Source: Haematococcus lacustris
Lineage: Eukaryota; Chlorophyta; Chlorophyceae; Chlamydomonadales; Haematococcaceae
Direction: 5' to 3'
Assembly (NCBI GenBank): GCA_030144725.1
Contig: JASKMD010000031.1
Location: 7,184,808 to 7,248,807, forward strand
DNA length: 64,000 nucleotides
Shown: piece after piece, positions 18,329 through 28,350 of the stretch
Layout of the letters: each line of letters opens with the position of its first letter
Position numbering within the stretch: the stretch's first letter is position 1
Made by a program: the position numbers and the translations under genes
The notes under the pieces: model-generated
The model's input: only the letters and a program-made list of their open reading frames with translations
The model's database searches: none
Told to the model about the DNA's origin: nothing

Positions 18329-18828
18329 NNNNNNNNNNNNNNNNNNNNNNNNNNNNNNNNNNNNNNNNNNNNNNNNNNNNNNNNNNNNNNNNNNNNNNNN
18401 NNNNNNNNNNNNNNNNNNNNNNNNNNNNNNNNNNNNNNNNNNNNNNNNNNNNNNNNNNNNNNNNNNNNNNNNNNNNNNNNNNNNNNNNNNNNNNNNNNNN
18501 NNNNNNNNNNNNNNNNNNNNNNNNNNNNNNNNNNNNNNNNNNNNNNNNNNNNNNNNNNNNNNNNNNNNNNNNNNNNNNNNNNNNNNNNNNNNNNNNNNNN
18601 NNNNNNNNNNNNNNNNNNNNNNNNNNNNNNNNNNNNNNNNNNNNNNNNNNNNNNNNNNNNNNNNNNNNNNNNNNNNNNNNNNNNNNNNNNNNNNNNNNNN
18701 NNNNNNNNNNNNNNNNNNNNNNNNNNNNNNNNNNNNNNNNNNNNNNNNNNNNNNNNNNNNNNNNNNNNNNNNNNNNNNNNNNNNNNNNNNNNNNNNNNNN
18801 NNNNNNNNNNNNNNNNNNNNNNNNNNNN
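18329..18828. other. Assembly gap (500 N)
   Basis: Round-number N run, so the real length is unknown. The continuation of Dualen copy A, if present, should be here. Confidence 0.99.
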
Positions 18829-19675
18829 CTTCTTCTGCTTTCGCAGGTAAGCACTGCTTTCGCAGGTAAGCACTGCTAACGCAGGTGGGCACCGCTTTCG
18901 CGGGTAGGCATCTGAAACACTGCAGGTACAACCACTGCAGGTCAGCGCTGCGAGTTGAGCAGCTGGGCAAGCTTAAATTGCGATGGGTCAGCGGTAGCTT
19001 GAGCCTTCGGCGTTCTTGCACCGTAGGTACTGCCCAAAAGTATCTCAAAAGCTCGATTACTGCGTTGCGTTAGGCAAGAACACAGGCTGATGATCGATGC
19101 GAGGAAACCAAATGTTAGAGTACAGCCGGGGCAGCAGTATACATGGCTGGCGACGGAGGCCAGAATCTATTCCGACAGTGGTAGTGGCTGCTTAATGGCT
19201 GTTGCTAATGCTTTCGTACTCTGGAAGTAGCGCGCTTCAGACGTCGAGTGGCCAGGATCCATCCTTACATGTCTCTACATTCTTCTCAGCTCTATAATCA
19301 TTGATCCCGAGTAGTCTGTGTGAAGGCCATCCTCCGCGAATCAATCCCTTGCCTCAGCTTAAGTAAACCGAAAGTCACATCTCACGCATGCAAGGCTACA
19401 AAGACTTGCAAGCGCATTCAAAGCTCATGCATACCAGGTCTGAAGTTGAACTGTAACACTCTCCCCCACATCAAAAAGCTACGTCCCGGAGCTTCCAGTG
19501 TCTAGGAAAAACAGTCATGCGATCACAGAGCAAGCAGGCAAGTGAAAAGCAGACATGCACAGGCTACATGCAAACAAGCAAACATGCAAATCTCATGCAA
19601 ATCTCATGCAAGTCTCATGCAAGAGAGCACGAGCTAAAGGTCTTGATGTTGTCTCGTTGTCCACAGTAGAGCTTG
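18829..19675. other. Intergenic stretch with a short tandem repeat
   Basis: 18838-18912 holds about four degenerate units of CTTTCGCAGGTAAGCACTG type. The rest shows no convincing gene or RNA. CATGCAAATCT-like direct repeats occur at 19580-19620. Confidence 0.5.
19433..19470 (-). other. Possible polypurine tract / LTR start
   Basis: On the - strand, GTGGGGGAGAG is followed at once by TGTTACAG, the usual polypurine tract to LTR junction. The same 25 bases from TGTTACAG onward recur at 20678-20702. The two sites do not stay alike further on, so the LTR assignment is weak. Confidence 0.35.
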
Positions 19676-19795
19676 TGTCAGCTGACGGTGAAGACATCGT
19701 CCAGGAATGAAATGAAATGAGAAGCCGAATGGAGAGAAGCATAAGAAAGCAAAGATAGTGGTAGCACGAGAAGATAGTAAGAGAAGATGGTGATA

Positions 19796-20290
19796 TTAGA
19801 GATGGTAGTGATTGAGTAAGACGAAGTTGTGAACTGATGCTGCCATGCGGGGCCAGAAGAATTGGCGTGATAGTTGTGCGTAGGTTTTGTCCCTACCGAG
19901 ATGTCCGGAGATGGGGATGTCATGTGCTTCACGGAGTAGGGCGGTGCGCATGGGTCCCACCGGGATGTAAAGCCGGCGAGTCCCCCGTCCAATGTGGGAC
20001 ATGTTTCCCTGGATTTGAAACTGGCGTGCTTTCCCAGCCAGTGCAGCCGCTAGGAGGCGCTGGTACTGTGGATCTGCAGTCGCTGATTGCTCATCGATGT
20101 GCAGTTGAGGATGGGGTGCGGAGAGCGACTCCGTTCCCGTGGCAGTCGGAATGCCTGGAGTATTTGGGTATGTATGCCCAGGACGACGGAACGCCCTTCA
20201 GTGTGTGTTCACTCCCAAGACGGAGGTGTACAGATGGAAGTCAGCTCGGCGTGACAGCGCGTCCGCTGACTGGTGCTGAGCGTGTGAGTG
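19796..20290 (-). pseudogene. Ty3/gypsy pol fragment: end of RNase H and integrase zinc-binding domain
   Basis: On the - strand, HQSADALSRRAD near 20270 is the characteristic end of gypsy RNase H. It is followed by a frame break and then LYIPVGPMRTALLREAHD, SGHLGRDKTYAQL and FFWPRM, the H2C2 zinc-binding start of a gypsy integrase. The catalytic core of the integrase and all the RT are missing. A decayed fragment. Confidence 0.7.
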
Positions 20291-20867
20291 TGCGCAAGCT
20301 ATGCAGCTAGCGGCTTGATTGTTGTGGCTGGCTGCTGAGCTGGCCTAGCTCTGCTTGTCATGCCATTGATGTGCTGACCTGCTGTGCAGGTTGTCCACGG
20401 TATTGATCCTGGCTGGGTAGCAGGAGATGCTTGATGTAGCTGATGCTGACGGTATTCTGTCATGATGGTGCGCTCAGCTGGGCAGCTGGAGTTAGCTGGT
20501 GACAATGGATTGCTCACAGCTCGGCTGTTGGTGTCATAGGGTCAGCTGGTCTCAGCTATGTGGTCACAGCTTTACAGCTGGCGATGTGCTTTCAGGTAGG
20601 CAGCTGGAGACAACAGCTTGCATTAGCTGGCTGTTTAGTGGTATATCCGTCGTGGTTGGTTGCGCTCTGCTCTGCTCACCAGGTCTGAAGTTGAACTGTA
20701 ACAGATTCCCAAAAAGGGGGGGGTACCTCGCGCGCGGATCGATGTATCTTCGCAACCGCTGCGAGTTAGGACTTCATTCAAGAGCGAGGTCCCCCTTAAA
20801 CTCAACGCTCTATCGTTCTATCGGAGCAGAAAGTCCTTCCGATGCAAAAAAGGCCCCCGCGTCGGCC

Positions 20868-22052
20868 TTATTTATCGTGAGTGATCAAACTGGTATTGCA
20901 CAAGTATTGCATGGTATAGCTTGCATTGCTATTGACACACACCGGTGTACCAGTTTTGCCACCAACGAACAGGAAGCCAAAGGCATGGCAGGTGAGAGGG
21001 CCCACGGTGGGGAGCAGGTTGGGTCTTCGGAGGTCCTGCAGCCTTAGCTGGCGTATATCATCCGAGCGGGCAATGCCAGCCCACATGCATGTGAGTACAG
21101 CCCTGCAACAGGTGTAGATTTACCAGGGTCAGGGCAGGGCAGGAGCAGCTGTGGGGCTGTGGGGCAAGGCAGGAGCAGCTGTGGTGCTGGGCAGGAGCAG
21201 CTATGGTGCTGGGCAGGAGCAGCTGTGGTGCTGGGCAGGAGCAGCTGTGGTGCTAGGTAGGTAGGAGCAGGTGTAGATTTACCAGGGTCAGGGCCAGGGT
21301 CAGGGTCAGGGTCAGGGTGACAGCCTACCTCATAAAGGCAGCCAGTAGATCAGGCAGCAACAGGAGGTGGCTGATAACTACAACAAATTCTTTCACTGTG
21401 ATCCCCCCCCCTGGGGTGTGGGATTGGGATTCCACCCCCTCCTTCCTGCAGCATGCACAACATGCAAAGCAGAGTAAGCAGTACACCACACGTGCAGGAG
21501 GAAAGCATGCAAAGCATGTATGGACATAACATGACCACTATCATACCTTTTCCCACTCCCATTGATCTTGAACAGCAAGTTCTGGTAGGCTGTCTGGTAG
21601 GCAAGATGCTGATTCAGGTTGGTGTCTAGGCTGTTGTCGCCTTCCCTCAACTTGTTCTGCCTGAACATGATGTTCAGCGCTGCGTGGAACTTCTTCAGGG
21701 TGGATACACCCTACGACAGCGGCACCCGGTCAGCGGCAGCATAGCGGTAGCATAGCGGCAGCATAGCGGCAGTCCTGGCTGAAGCTAGGCATCTCACCAT
21801 GCCTTTTCCCACGCCTCTTCCGGCTTCGTAGTCGATACGAAGCTGGTCCAGGATGCCGACCGCGGTCGGGACCGTAATCTTCTCCGGGTCCCAACACCCG
21901 GTGGAGTCCTGGTTGTTTTCTTTGCACAGTGCCTGTATTTTTCTCCGCTGGACATCGTAGCCCTGCTCCGTGGCCGGGGCCTTTTGTCCACGCGCATTGA
22001 CTGCTACCCTATCTAGGAGGGCCTCGCAGATACCGTCGTCGTGGGTTGTCAT
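20868..22052 (-). pseudogene. Tyrosine-recombinase-like gene, multi-exon, probably broken
   Basis: Three plausible exons on the - strand. Exon 22052-21798 starts with ATG and reads like a core-binding domain (KAPATEQGYDVQRRKIQALC); donor GTGAGA. Exon 21710-21547 (KFHAALNIMFRQNKL) ends at GTATGA. A later exon about 21086-20868 contains IARSDDIRQLRLQDL, which resembles the catalytic-Arg motif of tyrosine recombinases (Crypton/DIRS type), then FVGGKTG. The His-x-x-Arg and Tyr boxes were not found, and a GCAGGAGCAGCTGTGG-type repeat (21130-21260) interrupts the middle. Function is inferred from short motifs only. Confidence 0.45.
21120..21320. repeat. Short tandem repeats
   Basis: Units GGTGCTGGGCAGGAGCAGCTGT (about five) and then GGGTCA-type hexamers. 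They lie within the presumed intron of the recombinase-like gene. Confidence 0.75.
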
Positions 22053-22146
22053 AGTGTTAAAGGCATTGGGTCAACGCGCCCGCCCGGCACTCCGCCCGAC
22101 TGACTGTGAGCTTACTGAATGAACTGCCGCTGGCGCCAACTGGCTT

Positions 22147-22540
22147 GGATAAGGTTCGCTTTCGGGGTGCTACGCAGGAGTCCGACCCCGAAGACTGTCT
22201 GCCCATGCACCGAAAACTATTAATGAACTATTGGTTCCAGCTGGAAACACAGACAAGCACCCCCATTCAGCACACCATCATGATAACATATTCTTCTTTG
22301 CAGGCCAAATGCCCAGAAGGCCAGGAAAGAGTGCAGCAAAGAAGCGGGTGAAGATACCGCCAGTGCAACATCCTGGACCCCACCCCCTCCCAGACTCGCC
22401 CATGTGCCTTGCCTGGCTTGTCTCCTGCCATGCTCACCAGCCCAAGGCTGCATCATCAACAGCAGTAGCCACCTTCCTTGCCCTCTGCCCTTCTCAGCAG
22501 CCCAGGGCTGTAGCAGCAGCAACAGCCACCTCCTGCCTTG
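22147..22540 (+). pseudogene. KDZ second-gene relic, copy 1
   Basis: Contains TTCTTTGCAG followed by coding-like sequence AKCPEGQERVQQRSG, parallel to the intron acceptor and start of exon 2 (ANCPERPGKSAEKKR) in the gene at 47275. The Gln-rich repeat is replaced by Pro/Cys-rich minisatellite. This copy has the uninterrupted sequence GGCTTGGATAAGGTTCG at 22143, the empty site for the 12-kb element. Not expected to be functional. Confidence 0.55.
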
Positions 22541-22887
22541 CACTCCTACAAATTAATCCCTGCGTCCGTCCCTGCGTGTTTCCAACCTTGTCCGATCGGG
22601 CTGAAATTTTAATAGATGGTAGTTTGCATAAAATAAAACATATTTTGCAAGAAAATTATTTTGAAAAAATCAACAGCTGTTGCGCTGTGGCCCGCAACCT
22701 ATCCCTGCACTCATCCCTGCACTCTAGCAACAGGGTCACAGCGCAGCCGCCTTTGATTTTTTTTTAATATTTTATCTGAGAAAATATGTTTTATTTTCTG
22801 CAAACTACCATCTATCAAAATTTCAGCCCGATCGGACAAGGTCAGTCAACACGCAGGGACGGACGCGGGGATTAATTTGTAGGAGTG
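22541..22887. mobile_element. CACTC-type foldback MITE, copy 2
   Basis: 347 bp palindromic element, CACTCCTACAAATTAATCCC at both ends in inverted orientation. Flanked by TG on both sides. The unoccupied site CCTTGTCCCCTG is present at 38382-38393 in another copy of the same sequence, which fixes the borders exactly. Confidence 0.93.
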
Positions 22888-22924
22888 TGTCCCCTGCCCT
22901 GCTCACCAGCCCAGGGTTGCAGAA

Positions 22925-23495
22925 GGTGTGCCCCTCCCATCCCTGATCAGACCTGCCCCACCCCCTCCCAGCCCTGCCCCAACCCCTCCCAGCCCCGCCC
23001 CACCCCATCCCAGCCCTGCCCAAACCCCTTCCAGCCCTGCCCCACCCCCTCCCAGCCCTGCCCCACCCCCTCCCAGCCTTGCGTTGCCCCTCCTTTCCCT
23101 GCCCAGCCCTGCCCCACCCCCTCCCAGCCCTGCCCCACCCCCTCCCAGCCTTGCCCCACCCCCTCCCAGCCCTGCTCCTCCCCCTCCTAGCCTTGCGTTG
23201 CCCCTCCCCTCCCTGCCCAGCCCTGCCCCACCCCCTCCCAACCCTGCCCCACCCCCTCCCAGCCCTGCCCCACCCCCTCCCAGCCTTGCCCCACCCCCTC
23301 CCAGCCCTGCTCCACCCCATCCCAGCCTTGCGTTGCCCCTCCCCTCCCTGCCCAGCCCTGCCCCACCACCTCCCAGCCCTGCCCCACCCCCTTCCAGCCC
23401 TGCCCCACCCCCTCCCAGCCCTGCCCCACCCCATCCCAGCTATGCGTTGCCCCTCCCTGCCCTGCCCTGCATTGCCCTGCCCTGCCCTGCCTGTA
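22925..23495. repeat. GC-rich minisatellite (CCCTGCCCCACCCCCTCCCAG)
   Basis: About 21-bp units plus variants ending GCCTTGCGTTGCCCCTCC. Open in many frames on both strands by composition alone. Repeated inverted at 45415-45955. Confidence 0.92.
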
Positions 23496-23569
23496 GGTAT
23501 GTGGCAGTGCAGGTGTGCTGCAGTGCATGAGCAACAGCACCACCACCAGGCTAAAGTACATGTGCTGCA

Positions 23570-24360
23570 GTGCATGAGCAGCGGCAGCAGCAACAGGCTG
23601 TTATGCATGACCAGCAGTGGAAGGATAGCAACATGTGCGGTGTGTGTTTGGTTGCATGCACAAAGCTGGAGTGGCAACCCAACACTGCTGTGACAGGGAA
23701 GCTCATTTCAAGGCATAAATCTGGCATGGTCTGCGGTGGTCTTGGTAGCTTCATGCAAATAGAGGCGTGCTATTTGCGGTTGTTCAACTATGCCATTGCT
23801 TGTGTAGCCGCATATGGACACCACATGTGTAAGACCATTGTGTACCCGCATATGGACACCACTTGTGCAAGACAACCCCCCCGGTGATGGGCAATTGCAA
23901 CTCGAATATCAAGGTCTACAATAGACCTAGCGTCCTTGACCGTGCCAGTTGCAACGTCAATGTAATACCGCATATGGTTGGATTTGATGCGGATCACTGC
24001 CAGGCCTGCTCTTGCTAAGCATGACCGTGATGCAAGCGGGGTATGTAGCAGGTGGCTACCACGTTTGCAGCATCAGCGCATCACCGCGTGGTGGTGTTGT
24101 CCATACAAGGGCATGTGGCGCACCACACCCTAGCATGCGGCTGGATCTGGTGAGCCTCCACTACAGGTACCATCTGTAGTCCAGCTAGCTGTGACACATT
24201 GGGTGTGGATCACTGCCAGGCCTGCACTTGCTGAGCATGACCGTGATGCATACATGCAAAGGGGGTATCTAGCAGGTGGCTACCACGTTTGCGGCCATAG
24301 CGCATCACCGCGTGGTGGTGGTGTCCATACAAGGTATCATATATGACGAGGATAAATTGC
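23570..24360 (+). pseudogene. Relic of KDZ transposase last exon and downstream tandem repeat
   Basis: 23640-23760 parallels the end of the transposase gene at 50570-50370 (VCLVACTKLEWQPN here, VCQAACTKLEVQPS there). 24010-24340 holds two units of the 225-bp repeat found at 49383-50090. So this part of the arm comes from a KDZ element. Confidence 0.6.
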
Positions 24361-25655
24361 TAATGACCACCACCGTTTTCTTCATTACATTTTGACCATT
24401 CACAACTTACAAATCACGTTGTGTGGCATGGAACTGAACGGAAGCTAAGGACAGCCTTTTGACAGCTTTTGAATTATGCAACATTCTTCTCAGATGGGCT
24501 CTGACTGCACTGATGGGCTCTGACTGATGGGCACTGACTAGGCTATGACTGCCACACACCTACAGCCTGCTGCTGTTGTCCATGCACTGCTCCTGCACTA
24601 CAACCTGCTGCTCTTGCTGCTGCGCATGCACCGTAACACACCTACAACTTGCTGCTGCTGCCCATACACTGCTGCTGTTGTCCTTGCACTGCTGCTCATG
24701 CGCTACAGCCTGTGCTGCTGCTCATGCACTGCAGCGCATGCACCGCTGCCTGCTGCTGCTGCTGCTCATGCACTGCAGCACACCTGCAGCCTGCTGCTAC
24801 CCTGCAGCCTGCACTGCCACACACCTACTGGCAGGGCAGGGCAGGGCAGGGCAGGGCAGGGCAGGGCAGGGCAGGGCAGGGCAGGGCAGGGCAGGGCAGG
24901 GCAGGGCAAGGCAGGGAGGGGCAGGGCAGGGCAGGGCAGGGAGGGGCAACGCAAGGCTGGGAGGGGGTGGGGCAGGGCTGGAAGGGGGTGGGGCAGGGCT
25001 GGGAGGGGGTGGGGTGGGGCAGGGCTGGGAGGGGGTGGGGCAGGGCTGGGCAGGGAGGGGAGGGGCAACGCAAGGCTGGGAGGGGGTGGGGCAGGGCTGG
25101 GAGGGGGTGGGGCAGGGCTGGAAGGGGTTTGGGCAGGCCTGGGATGGGGTGGGGCGGGGCTGGGAGGGGTTGGGGCAGGGCTGGGAGGGGGTGGGGCAGG
25201 TCTGATCAGGGATGGGAGGGGCACACCTTCTGCAACTCTGGGCTGGTGAGCAGGGCAGGGGACAAGGCAGGAGGTGGCTGTTGCTGCTGCTACAGCCCTG
25301 GGCTGCTGAGAAGGGCAGAGGGCAAGGAAGGTGGCTACTGCTGTTGATGATGCAGCCTTGGGCTGGTGAGCATGGCAGGAGACAAGCCAGGCAAGGCACA
25401 TGGGCGAGTCTGGGAGGGGGTGGGGTCCAGGATGTTGCACTGGCGGTATCTTCACCCGCTTCTTTGCTGCACTCTTTCCTGGCCTTCTGGGCATTTGGCC
25501 TGCAAAGAAGAATATGTTATCATGATGGTGTGCTGAATGGGGGTGCTTGTCTGTGTTTCCAGCTGGAACCAATAGTTCATTAATAGTTTTCGGTGCATGG
25601 GCAGACAGTCTTCGGGGTCGGACTCCTGCGTAGCACCCCGAAAGCGAACCTTATC
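24360..25655 (-). pseudogene. KDZ second-gene relic, copy 2
   Basis: Reads on the - strand from the first-exon border (GATAAGGTTCGCTTTCGG) through a minisatellite to an end matching the last exon of the 47275 gene (GAGCCCATCTGAGAAGAATG and the sequence past it). The middle is a (GGGCA)n and GGGAGGGGGTGGGGCAGGGCT minisatellite. The left end of the 12-kb element abuts it at 25656. Confidence 0.55.
24830..25250. repeat. (GGGCA)n and related minisatellite
   Basis: Perfect pentamers at 24833-24905, then 21-bp GC-rich units. Inverted partner at 38400-38833. Confidence 0.92.
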
Positions 25656-25700
25656 CACTCGTGCAAATTAAGGCCTGGCTGGCTTGTAAAACTTGAGAGT
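25656..25700 (+). repeat. Left terminal inverted repeat of CACTC-1
   Basis: Begins CACTCGTGCAAATTAAGG. Complement lies at 37948-37992. Shares the pattern CACTC-x-T-x-x-x-AATTA with the MITEs and with the 5.2-kb element. Confidence 0.85.
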
Positions 25701-26005
25701 TGAGGTCTGAGACTTGGTATGTGGGCTGCTGTGACCTAGAGGATGACAAGACTCTCTTGGGCCAAAGTGTAATTCTCACTCGGTGTCGAGTTGCTGGGCC
25801 AGGTGTGGGGCTGAGACCCTGATTTTGGCTAAGGGAGTTGGCACCGTGTGACCAAAGTGACATTTCATGAAATGTGAGTATGAGCGATTGTAAAGGGTGG
25901 TTACAGCTGTCCAACCTAGTAGGTGGCATGCAAAACGTCCAAGCCAGTGATGAGCTATGGCCCGTGTCATAGGACCCTGCACCGGGTCCTAGCGTCACCA
26001 TGGTC

Positions 26006-28350
26006 CTAGGACCCTGTACAGGGTCCTGTGTACCTGATGAGTGTAGATATTTTAATAATTCCTTGCATCCCTATGTCATAGAACACTGTTAGGATTCCTA
26101 CATAGCTTTTGGTTGGTCCTGTTGACCCCGTTTGGATGCTTTTGACCATGTGTGCCAGGACCCTGTACAGGGTCCTACGATGAGGACCCTTCCTCACAGG
26201 GTCCAGGCACCACACCACAGGGTTCTGGCTCACAGGGTCCTGGCACCTCACCACAGGGTCCTGGCACCACAGGGTTCTGGTACCTCACCACAGGGTCCTA
26301 CTGAACACCTACAGGGTCCTGGTTCCTCACCACAGGGTTCTGGCACCACAGGGTCCTGGCACTACACCACAGGGTTCTGGCACCACACCACAGGGTCCTG
26401 CTGCACACCTACAGGGTCCTGGCCCACTGGGTCCTGGCACCTCACCACAGGGTCCTGGAACCACAGGGTCCTGGCACCTCACCACAGGGTCCTGGCACCA
26501 CACCACAGGGTCCTGGCCAACAGGGTCCTGGTACCACACCACAGGGTCCTGGAACCACAGGGTCCTGGCACCTCACCACAGGGTTCTGGCACACAGGGTC
26601 CTGGCACCACACCACAGGGTCCTGGCACCACAGGGTCCTGGCTCCTCACCACAGGGTCCTGGCACCTCACCACAGGGTCCTGGCCCACAGTGTCCTGGTA
26701 CTACACCACAGGGTCCTGATACCACAGGGTCCTGGCACCACATCACAGTGTCCTGGCACCTCACCACAGGGTCCTGGCCCACCGGGTCCTGGCATCACAC
26801 CACAGGGTCCTGGAACCACACCACAAAGTCATATGTCACAGGGTTCTGTCGCACGGCTACAGGATCCTACGACAGATGTCGACAGGGTCCTTCCGCACGC
26901 CTACAGGGTCCTACGACAGACGTCTACAGGGTCCTGCCGCACGCCTACAGGGTCCTGCGACACACGTCTACAGGGTTCTGCCGCACGCCTACAGGGTCCT
27001 ATGACCCACTTCTACAGGGTTCTGCCGCACGCCTACAGGGTCCTGCGACACACGTCTACAGGGTTCTGCCGCACGCCTACAGGGTCCTGCGACACACGTC
27101 TCCAGGGTTCTGCCGCACGCCTACAGGGTCCTGCCACACACGCCTACAGGGTTCTGCACTCGCGCCGAATAAGGCCGGAAGTCGCCTACGTCATTTCTTC
27201 CCGGGAGGCATACTGCAGATAGCCCCAGGAAAGGCCGACTCATTGCCGTTGTAATCCTTGAAAAACTCAAAGTTGCTGCGATGTTATAACTATTTGAAAA
27301 GTTACCTATCCCTGTACAGGGTCCTACCGACCCTGTACAGGGTCCTGGGCCACAGGGTTCTGCCGCACTGCTACAGGGTCCTGCGACATTTGTTTACAGG
27401 GTTCTGCCGCACGGCTACAGGGTCCTACGACAAATGACTGCAGGGTCCTGCCGCACGGCTACAGGGTCCTGCGACGTTTGTCTACAGGGTCCTGCCGCAC
27501 GCCTACAGGGTCTTGCTACATTAGGCTACAGGGTTCTGCCGCACGCCAACAGGGTCCGGCGACGTTTGTCTACAGGGTCCTGCCGCACGCCTACAGGGTC
27601 CTGCGACGTTTGTCTACAGGGTCCTGGCGCACGGCTACAGGGTCCTGCTACATTAGGCTACAGGGTTCTGCCGCACGCCAACAGGGTCCTACGACATTAG
27701 TCTACAGGGTTCTGCCGCACGGCTACAGGGTCCTACGACACACGTCTACAGGGTTCTGCCGCATGGCTACAGGGTTATGCGACACATTCTTACAGGGTTC
27801 TGCCGCACGGCTACAGGGTCCTATGTCATTTGTTTACAGGGTTCTGCCGCACGCCTACAGGGTTCTGCGACACACGTCTACAGGGTTCTGCCGCACACCT
27901 ACAGGGTCCTGCGACGTTTGGCTACAGGGTTCTGCCGCACGCCTACAGGGTCCTACGACACACGTCTACAGGGTTCTGCCGCACGGCTACAGGGTTCTGC
28001 CACACACGCCTACAGGGTTCTGCCGCACGGCTACAGGGTTCTGCCACACACGCCTACAGGGTTCTGCCGCACGGCTACAGGGTTCTGCCACACACGCCTA
28101 CAGGGTTCTGCCGCACGGCTACAGGGTCCTAGGACACACTTCTACAGGGTTCTGCCGCACGCCTACAGGGTTATGCGACACATGTCTACAGGGTTCTGCC
28201 GCACGCCTACAGGGTTGTGCAACCCACGTCTACAGGGTTCTGCCGCACGACTACAGGGTTCTGCGACACATGTCTACAGGGTTCTGCCGCACGCCTACAG
28301 GGTCCTGCGACACACGTCTACAGGGTTCTGCAGCACGTTTACAGGGATCT
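26006..28350 (+). repeat. Left subterminal array, ACAGGGTCCTG type
   Basis: Two blocks. 26150-26830 has units of the form CACAGGGTCCTGGCACC; 26840-27160 and 27310-28350 have CTACAGGGTTCTGCCGCACG alternating with CTACAGGGTCCTGCGACACA. The period is about 21 bp. The core ACAGGGT(C/T)CTG is near-invariant while the spacer varies, as expected of protein-binding sites. Perfect 20-bp palindromes AGGACCCTGTACAGGGTCCT occur at 26006 and 26157. Confidence 0.93.

Larger units (their letters stand above)
22232..27110. repeat. Left arm of a giant inverted repeat
   Basis: Matches 36545-46653 in reverse complement when the 5.2-kb element at 39824-45044 is left out. Order here: KDZ gene-2-like piece with MITE, KDZ transposase tail, tandem repeats, second inverted gene-2-like piece, then the left end of the 12-kb CACTC element. 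Long stretches give identical translations in both arms (for example 195 codons at 26132-26719 and 37516-36929); the outer part has scattered substitutions. Inner ends are blurred by short repeats. Confidence 0.92.

Noticed and set aside
19678..19992. Overlapping 104-residue frame opposite the gypsy fragment frame
   Set aside because: The frame of 19796-20002 carries the integrase zinc-binding motif; the other is a shadow.
22925..25250. Pro-rich or Gly-rich protein genes in the minisatellites
   Set aside because: Open frames exist on both strands in several phases, with no non-repeat domain or splice support.
26006..28350. Regularly spaced short repeats that could suggest a CRISPR array
   Set aside because: The spacers are themselves repeats, the context is a eukaryotic transposon, and no cas-like genes are present.
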